Source: Chara braunii (lineage: Eukaryota; Streptophyta; Charophyceae; Charales; Characeae). From it: 21,618 nt of DNA. The stretch spans positions 550,845-572,462 of the forward strand of contig BFEA01000289.1 in assembly GCA_003427395.1 (NCBI GenBank), given 5' to 3'. Positions 18,377 to 21,618 of this stretch are shown here, in pieces (the first letter of the stretch is position 1; every line of letters starts with the position of its first letter). Below the pieces are notes generated by a model. It was not told where the DNA came from and did not search any database. It worked only from the letters and a program-made list of their open reading frames with translations. The position numbers and the translations under genes were made by a program.

Positions 18377-18772
18377 CTACAGATCCGGCACCCCACTTTT
18401 GTGTGAAGGGGTAGTTTGCACAGTCTCCATCTGCCTCCTTGGAGTAGGTATGTCTGGGGTAAAAGTGCAGGTTGCAGTCAAAATGGGTTGCTGGGAGTAA
18501 GCCAGTTCTGTTTTGTGGATCAGGCGCCCTTCAGCAAGGTGAAGAGGTAACTCAGGCAGGCCCCATTTCTTCACCTGCTCAGTGAGCCGCCCAGTCTCCC
18601 CTGGGGTAGTCAATGCTGGCAGGAAGATCTACAAGTTCTCCTATTGCAAAATCAATAGTGTATTTGAGGGGACGCTGGACCCGCTTTCCAGCAGGTGCAG
18701 CTCCCCACCAATAGAATGGAGCAACCAGAACCTTAGTAGGGGAGGCTGCTCTTATCACATCCCCTAGTAAAG
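18377..18772 (-). pseudogene. Unrecognised coding-like segment with one frameshift
   Basis: Minus-strand frame 18772 to about 18590 reads LGDVIRAASPTKVLVAPFYW, then KRVQRPLKYTIDFAIGELVD, then LPASIDYPRGDWAAH and a stop. An overlapping frame (18613-18377) carries on with TEQVKKWGLPELPLHLAEGR and IHKTELAYSQQPILTATCTF. Together they look like one protein fragment of about 130 residues broken by a frameshift near 18590. I do not recognise the family. It could be a transposon remnant, a host pseudogene or an exon pair. Confidence 0.35.
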
Positions 18773-18935
18773 TGGTTCAGGTAATTCTTAAAAAAAAAAA
18801 ACAAGGGACTGGTGCCCCCCAGAATAAAAGGGCCTCACGTTGGGAAAAAAAAAGAAGATCCTGTGGCATCTATGCTACTCGGCAAATCATTCAACCTGCT
18901 GTGAGTACCCTCCAGTGTGCTACCTTTTTCACCCA

Positions 18936-19015
18936 GATAGAACGCCCGGTCATTCTTGCGGTATCTAGACTAAAAGCTGCACCAAGTACAGCTATAATGA
19001 CCGGGCGTTCAATTC
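18936..19015. mobile_element. Foldback element, family A copy 2 (~80 bp)
   Basis: The arms GATAGAACGCCCGGTCATT and AATGACCGGGCGTTCAATTC pair with a 15-bp perfect core. Compared with the other two copies, both arms carry CC/GG where they carry TA/TA, so the stem stays paired. The loop shares TCTAGACT and CCAAGTACA with copy 3. Confidence 0.82.
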
Positions 19016-19596
19016 CCATGAAGACGGTAGCCTGAACCAATGTGCTACTGGTGAACGAACAGACTTCGTGTCGAATTGTCTGGCCGTTGTCCCTTGCAGG
19101 CAATCAGCCACAAGTGGTGGCAAGGGTGAAAAGGCAATTAATTGAGACCCAGGGGGACGAGAAGAGGAGGGGAGAAGGAAGGGATTGACAGGAGGAGGAG
19201 GAGCTGATAAGATGGATGAGGAGGATAGTAGAAGGTGGAGAGGTATAGATGATGGAGTAGAGGAGGAGAAGCAGAGGTGAAAGACAGGAGGAGAAGGTAG
19301 GAAGGAAGGAAAAGGAACCAAAAAGAGGATTTTTTTCTAAGGAAACGGAGGGGGTCTTAGCCCTTCTTTCTGCTGGAAACCAACAACAACCGCTCGTTTT
19401 TTCAAGGGGTATCTCCACCTCCTTTCCTCCTCCTCTCTCTACGCCTCCACATGTACTTCACCCTTCTGTACGTTGCTCCCCACTCCTTTGTGCACCTGCA
19501 AAGCGGTTTCTGCCCCCTATCTTCCACCCGTCCCCATCGCCTCGTCATCTTCATCCTCCGCTCTTCCTCCTCCCCATCCCATGGGCTTGGAGCAAA
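19016..19596. other. Purine-rich then pyrimidine-rich spacer, no gene
   Basis: 19140-19320 is GAGGAGG-rich and 19420-19580 is CCTCC/CATC-rich. Open frames on both strands have low-complexity Arg/Glu or Ser/Pro products. Nothing supports a gene. Confidence 0.55.
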
Positions 19597-19775
19597 CATC
19601 CATTTCCATCCGGATTCGAACTCGAGTCTGTGTTTCAACAGTTGATGAAATTTTCCAACTGAGCTATGCCAGTCGGTTGCAGCGAGCATCCATTTTCATC
19701 TGGATGCGGACTCGGGTCTGTGTTTCAACAATTCACCAGTGTTCCAACTGAGCTAGGCCAGTTGGTTGCAGCGAG
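19597..19775 (-). repeat. Tandem pair of tRNA-like (SINE-type) units, 90-bp period
   Basis: Two ~90-bp units (19597-19686 and 19687-19775). On the minus strand unit 1 has a perfect pol III A box, TAGCTCAGTTGG, and about 31 nt later a near-perfect B box, AGTTCGAATCC. Unit 2 has TAGCTCAGTTGG and a damaged B box (AGTCCGCATCC). The acceptor and T stems do not pair well and the would-be anticodon loop is irregular, so these are tRNA-derived repeats or tRNA pseudogenes rather than working tRNA genes. Confidence 0.7.
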
Positions 19776-20600
19776 CATGCAGTCGATCTCCTCGATCGCG
19801 AAAGAGCTTCAAGGACGAAGAGGAGGCCGCGCAGGAGTAAGAGGATGGAGGCGGCGTAGAGGATGGAGCTCACCCGCGCTGTGACCCGAGCTGCCGCGTC
19901 TCGCTTATCAAGTGAGCGGCTTCCTGACAACTACGGCGCCATAGGGGAGGGAACATGCGAGGAAGCACGAGAAGAGGGGATCATTTTTAACTTAGCGTGC
20001 TAGAGAGAGGGCATTGTTCAAACACCTCCGCCGTCGTCAGCGGATACCGCAAGGAAGGACCTTTTTTTCCTTTTCTGTTTGTTTTTTTTCCCTATCTACT
20101 CTGTTAATCACAGGATGAACGCCAGCCATCGGGTTTCCTGACGGTCCAATGGTTGGGCGATGCCCATGTGAGGGGTTCGTACCGCGGTTGGGCCATGCTC
20201 ATTTCAATGCTTACTCCCTCGTCCAGCTATTCTCAGTGACTTGGACGACCTCGCGGCGTGCGGTGCCCCGTTTGTTTTCAAAGGAAAAAGGAGGGGGGTA
20301 GCTGTCTACCAACTGCTAGACTCAGTGCTAGAGTAGTTGTACCATTCAGCCGTATGTGCTGGGGTGGGGTGACTGGGGTTCTTTGCATGTACATGCTCAA
20401 GAACTCAGCTGTTTTACCCTGTGAGCTTTTTCATTTGGTCGACTACTCCGTCTCTACGATGGATCTCTGCCAGTGGTGTTGAATCGGCCAAACATCCCTG
20501 CGGCCAGGGACGCCTCCGCACACCATACTGACATTCCAAACGCTCGAGCCCAGCCCACAACTCCCAATCTAGGAGGAGTGATCCACCTACCGTCTTCCCT
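19776..20600. other. Intergenic, no gene recognised
   Basis: Mixed DNA with T-rich patches (20060-20090). Short frames such as 20258-20482 show no domain. Nothing further is seen. Confidence 0.5.
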
Positions 20601-20685
20601 CGAATAGAATGTACGGTCATTATCGCGTTGTCTAGACTGCATGTCGCCCCAAATACAACTTTATAATGACCGTACGCTCTATTTG
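20601..20685. mobile_element. Foldback element, family A copy 3 (~85 bp)
   Basis: The arms AATAGAATGTACGGTCATTAT and ATAATGACCGTACGCTCTATTTG pair with two mismatches. The loop contains TCTAGACTGCAT and CCCCAAATACAA. Same orientation as 18936-19015 and inverted relative to 4562-4644. Confidence 0.85.
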
Positions 20686-21140
20686 AAGGAGGAAGGACGT
20701 AAGAGTGAGAGATATCTCTCCCTTTCAAGGGCGATGCAGCTGGCTTGCTCGCTTGCTTGCGTGAGAGACAGACGACATGCGAACATAAACGACGAAAAAG
20801 ATTCTCCAATTGCGGACCATAGTGAAACAAGTCATATTCAAATACGATTAAATTTGAGCTCAACTGGAGTTGCATTGATTTGGCACATCAAAGCTCTGAG
20901 ACATTCTGCCAGAACCTTTCTGCTACAGCCACATACGGACAGTTTCCTCCTCGTTCTCATGGTGATACCGATCAAACACGTCCCCTTGACAGGCGAAAGT
21001 TGACTGCAGAAGCTAAATTATATATACACAAGTGGACACGCCGGCGGCATCGCCGCGGCCCAATGAGGGTAGGAAAGATTGTGCGTAGCCAAGTGACTGG
21101 CAAGGAAAAGAAGCATGCAATGAGAAAGAGCAAAGGCCAG
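20686..21140. other. Intergenic, no gene recognised
   Basis: Two overlapping plus-strand frames (20641-21003 and 20880-21149) have no recognised domain; the first begins inside the foldback element. No RNA gene seen. Confidence 0.45.
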
Positions 21141-21200
21141 ATTGATTGATGGATGGATGGATGGATGGATGGATCGCTCCGATTGATTGACCGATTTATG

Positions 21201-21238
<38 letters not shown>

Positions 21239-21239
21239 C
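21141..21239. repeat. (GGAT)n and (GATT)n tetranucleotide arrays
   Basis: GATTGAT, then GGAT repeats to about 21174, a 14-bp break, and then (GATT)n to 21238. Related to the inverted (TCAA)n array at 15837. Confidence 0.95.
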
Positions 21240-21410
21240 TGTTGCGCGTCCTTGATGGGCAGCCAGCCAAGCTCACACACGGTATTGAAGCGGGGTGTTG
21301 ATTATTGTATTTTTCATCCATTGATTGATCCCGGGGAGACGGGTCGGCGGACTGAAAAGGGGAAGAAAAAAAGGACCCGTCATGCATTCAGGCACACGGT
21401 TCCCCCTCTA

Positions 21411-21531
21411 ATCTCTGATCCAATCTTGAGTTTATTTCATTCACGCAGCCAGGCAAGCATGCTATTAGAGAGTCCTTTTATCTCTGATGCAATTCGTGTT
21501 CAATTTCATTTCAGGCAGCGAAGCAACCATG
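21411..21531. repeat. 69-bp-period diverged tandem duplication
   Basis: 21411-21461 and 21480-21531 both start ATCTCTGAT(C/G)CAAT, share TTTCATT and GCAGC and end near AAGCAxxCATG. About 75-80% alike by eye. No coding sense. Confidence 0.75.
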
Positions 21532-21532
21532 G

Positions 21533-21537
<5 letters not shown>

Positions 21538-21618
<81 letters not shown>
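21538..21618. repeat. (TG)n microsatellite at window end
   Basis: About 80 bp of TG dinucleotides run to the last base, mirroring the TG tract at the start of the window. Confidence 0.97.

Noticed and set aside
19597-19672. Functional tRNA gene on the minus strand
   Set aside because: A and B boxes are good, but T-stem and acceptor pairing fail and the anticodon loop has an irregular size.

Overview
This is a eukaryotic window, dominated by repeats and low in host genes. It contains long dinucleotide microsatellites (including both window edges), plant-type L1-like LINE fragments, small foldback elements and tRNA-derived repeats. One large intact retroelement ORF is present, along with one open reading frame that resembles a cilia/flagella protein. 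A plant-lineage LINE repertoire together with a flagellar gene suggests a streptophyte with swimming sperm or zoospores, for example a charophyte alga. This is inference; the sequence alone does not fix the species.

Layout. 1-1.13 kb is CT/GA/TG-rich low-complexity DNA. 1.1-3.0 kb is intergenic, with a foldback element (1611-1721), a 66-bp tandem duplication and no recognisable gene. 3001-3675 (minus) is a 224-codon ORF whose N-terminal half resembles CFAP96 (C4orf47 family); it is the only credible host gene. 4.0-5.0 kb holds a (CT)n tract and two small foldback elements. About 5.30-5.9 kb is a decayed LINE 3' fragment. 6.0-8.1 kb has no confident gene. 8.19-9.3 kb resembles a LINE ORF1 (gag-like, zinc knuckle). 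10.08-10.19 kb is a 50-bp-arm foldback. 10.26-10.99 kb is an L1-type reverse transcriptase with one in-frame stop.

At 11917-11954 lies an exact Nextera (Tn5 mosaic-end) mate-pair junction, a sequencing artefact, so linkage across this point is suspect. 13011-15731 (minus) is a long, uninterrupted ORF with an N-terminal GIY-YIG endonuclease, a CxC motif and a C-terminal reverse transcriptase. This domain order defines the permuted Penelope-like elements (Chlamys/Naiad clade). Its 5' end dissolves into a (GA)n microsatellite that ends in an ambiguous base (N, 15796), and its 3' flank carries ~110-120 bp tandem repeats. 16.19-18.0 kb is the 3' half of an L1-like LINE, including the zf-RVT-like zinc finger. 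It lies on the same strand as the RT fragment at 10.3 kb, as if one LINE had been split. 18.4-21.6 kb has an unassigned broken coding-like segment, two more copies of the ~80-bp foldback family, a tandem tRNA-like pair, and tetranucleotide and TG repeats.

No operon-like or cooperating gene set is visible. The biology here is retroelement biology: an apparently young Penelope-like element among older LINE copies whose stop codons look like cytosine-deamination decay.
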